This document shows, piece by piece, positions 5,541 through 6,279 of a stretch of 6,279 nt of DNA. The notes under the pieces were generated by a model that made no database searches, had not been told where the DNA came from, and worked only from the letters and a program-made list of their open reading frames with translations. Each line of letters starts with the position of its first letter. The stretch's first letter is position 1. The position numbers and the translations under genes are program-made. The DNA is from Chloroflexota bacterium (GTDB lineage Bacteria > Chloroflexota > Limnocylindria > Limnocylindrales > CSP1-4), in the NCBI GenBank assembly GCA_021801545.1, contig JAJYXX010000427.1, positions 1-6,279 on the forward strand. The letters are read 5' to 3'.

Positions 5541-6279
5541 GTGCTGGCCAGGATGCGCCGCGTCGACATCATCGCCCCGCGCCGCTCGGCGGCCCGGCTC
5601 CTGCGCGCGATCCACCGCGCCGGGGTCCTCCACCTCGCCCCGTTCGAGCCACCACCCGGTGCCGGGCCCACCCTCTTCGCCGCCGGTGGCGGCTCCCCTG
5701 ACCGGCCGGCGGTCGTGGTCACGCCGTACGACGCCGCGCTTGCCCAGGTCACCGAGCTGGCCGGCCTCCTCGTCCTCCCCGAAGCCTCCCGACAGCTCGT
5801 CCGGCAGCTCTGGGAGCTCGACGACAGCGAGCTCCTCGCCCAGGTGGCAGCGCTCGAACCGGTTGCGGCCCGAGCCGCCGAGCTGGCCTCGGAGCGGCTC
5901 CGGCTGCGCGGCGAGGCGAGCCGTCTCAACGGGTACCGGCGGCTGATCGAGGCGCTCCGCGGCGCCGTCGGCCGGCTGCCCTCGATCCGCGGCTACGGCT
6001 CGACCGGGATCGTCGTCAACGCCCGCTACCGGCCGGTCGTCGCTCTCATCCGCGAGGAGCTCGAGTCGCTCACCGGGGGGCGCTGCGAAGTGGTCGCCGC
6101 CGACCTCGACGCCGACCGCGTGGCGGCGATCGTCCTCTACCCGGTCCGGCTGGCCGGCGAGGTCCGTTCGCTGCTCGGTGGCCGCGACCTCGAGGAGGTC
6201 ACGCTCCCGGAGTCGATGGCCGGCGTCCCGTTCGACGAGCTCGGGCCCCGCCTGGCGGCGGAGGAGGCCGCCATCCGCG
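5541..6279 (+). CDS. ntpI: V/A-type ATPase subunit I (a-subunit homologue), N-terminal part
   Basis: An open frame of 246 full codons runs off the window edge. The translation begins (M)LARMRRVDIIAPRRS and continues with LLRAIHRAGVLHLAP, the characteristic N-terminus of subunit I (short basic strand, then 'leader helix' and a V-x-H-L/I strand). It is followed by a helical, Leu/Ala/Arg-rich hairpin region (about residues 70-140) and an alpha/beta domain containing RYRPVVALIREELE and a later VTLPES...PFDEL segment. Family members are about 600-700 residues: a cytosolic N-terminal half that binds the peripheral stalks and a C-terminal membrane half with an essential Arg for ion translocation. 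Only the cytosolic half is visible, so the coupling ion (H+ or Na+) and completeness cannot be judged. GTG 5541 is chosen for its strong ribosome binding site. The remaining subunits (K, E, C, F, A, B, D) would be expected to follow beyond the window. Confidence 0.85.
   Translation, partial: MLARMRRVDIIAPRRSAARLLRAIHRAGVLHLAPFEPPPGAGPTLFAAGGGSPDRPAVVVTPYDAALAQVTELAGLLVLPEASRQLVRQLWELDDSELLAQVAALEPVAARAAELASERLRLRGEASRLNGYRRLIEALRGAVGRLPSIRGYGSTGIVVNARYRPVVALIREELESLTGGRCEVVAADLDADRVAAIVLYPVRLAGEVRSLLGGRDLEEVTLPESMAGVPFDELGPRLAAEEAAIR

Noticed and set aside
5530..5946. Open frame from GTG 5530 in the frame next to subunit I
   Set aside because: Ser/Pro/Arg-rich without domain features. The frame from GTG 5541 gives the clear subunit I N-terminus and stays open to the window edge.

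Overview
This is a very GC-rich bacterial window (roughly 70% G+C by eye, with strong G/C preference at third codon positions) in which every credible gene lies on the + strand. The content suggests anaerobic or facultative energy metabolism: Ni-Fe carbon monoxide dehydrogenase (CODH), ferredoxin-linked 2-oxoacid metabolism and a V/A-type ATPase. GTG start codons are used by three of the six genes with visible starts. A high-GC Chloroflexota or Actinobacteriota-like anaerobe would fit, but the sequence alone does not settle the taxonomy.

Layout. Bases 3-254 are the 3' end of a gene that looks like the C-terminus of a thiamine-diphosphate-dependent 2-oxoacid:ferredoxin oxidoreductase beta subunit. 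A 148-bp non-coding gap follows. Bases 403-5067 hold a compact four-gene CO-oxidation cassette: a four-cluster ferredoxin-like protein (CooF), the CODH catalytic subunit (CooS), the nickel-insertion ATPase (CooC), and an FAD/NAD(P) oxidoreductase of the type often called FNOR. Each of the three junctions is a 4-base stop/start overlap (GTGA, ATGA, ATGA), so the genes look like one translationally coupled unit. A 127-bp gap with small GC-rich hairpins separates it from the start of a V/A-type ATPase operon: the coiled-coil peripheral-stalk subunit (G/H type, 5195-5533) and the first 246 codons of the large subunit I (5541 to the window edge).

How the genes fit together. CooC loads nickel into CooS. 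CooS oxidises CO to CO2 at the C-cluster and passes electrons through its B and D clusters to CooF, and the flavoprotein probably passes them on to NAD(P)+. No acetyl-CoA synthase or energy-converting hydrogenase genes are visible, so the cassette reads as CO to NAD(P)H, or CO-derived electrons to ferredoxin, rather than acetogenesis or hydrogenogenesis. The neighbouring 2-oxoacid:ferredoxin oxidoreductase could share the same ferredoxin pool. The ATPase next door makes this a cluster of energy genes, although a functional link is only inferred.

The most notable details are in CooS. Its D-cluster motif is CX2C with serine replacing the usual second D-cluster cysteine, which predicts a [2Fe-2S] D-cluster of the Desulfovibrio vulgaris kind. 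Two positions of the usual four-histidine proton channel are acidic (Asp, Glu). These features mark it as a variant CODH rather than a copy of the classical Rhodospirillum or Carboxydothermus CODH-II enzyme. I see no wholly new system here; the cassette is a recognisable type with variant features.
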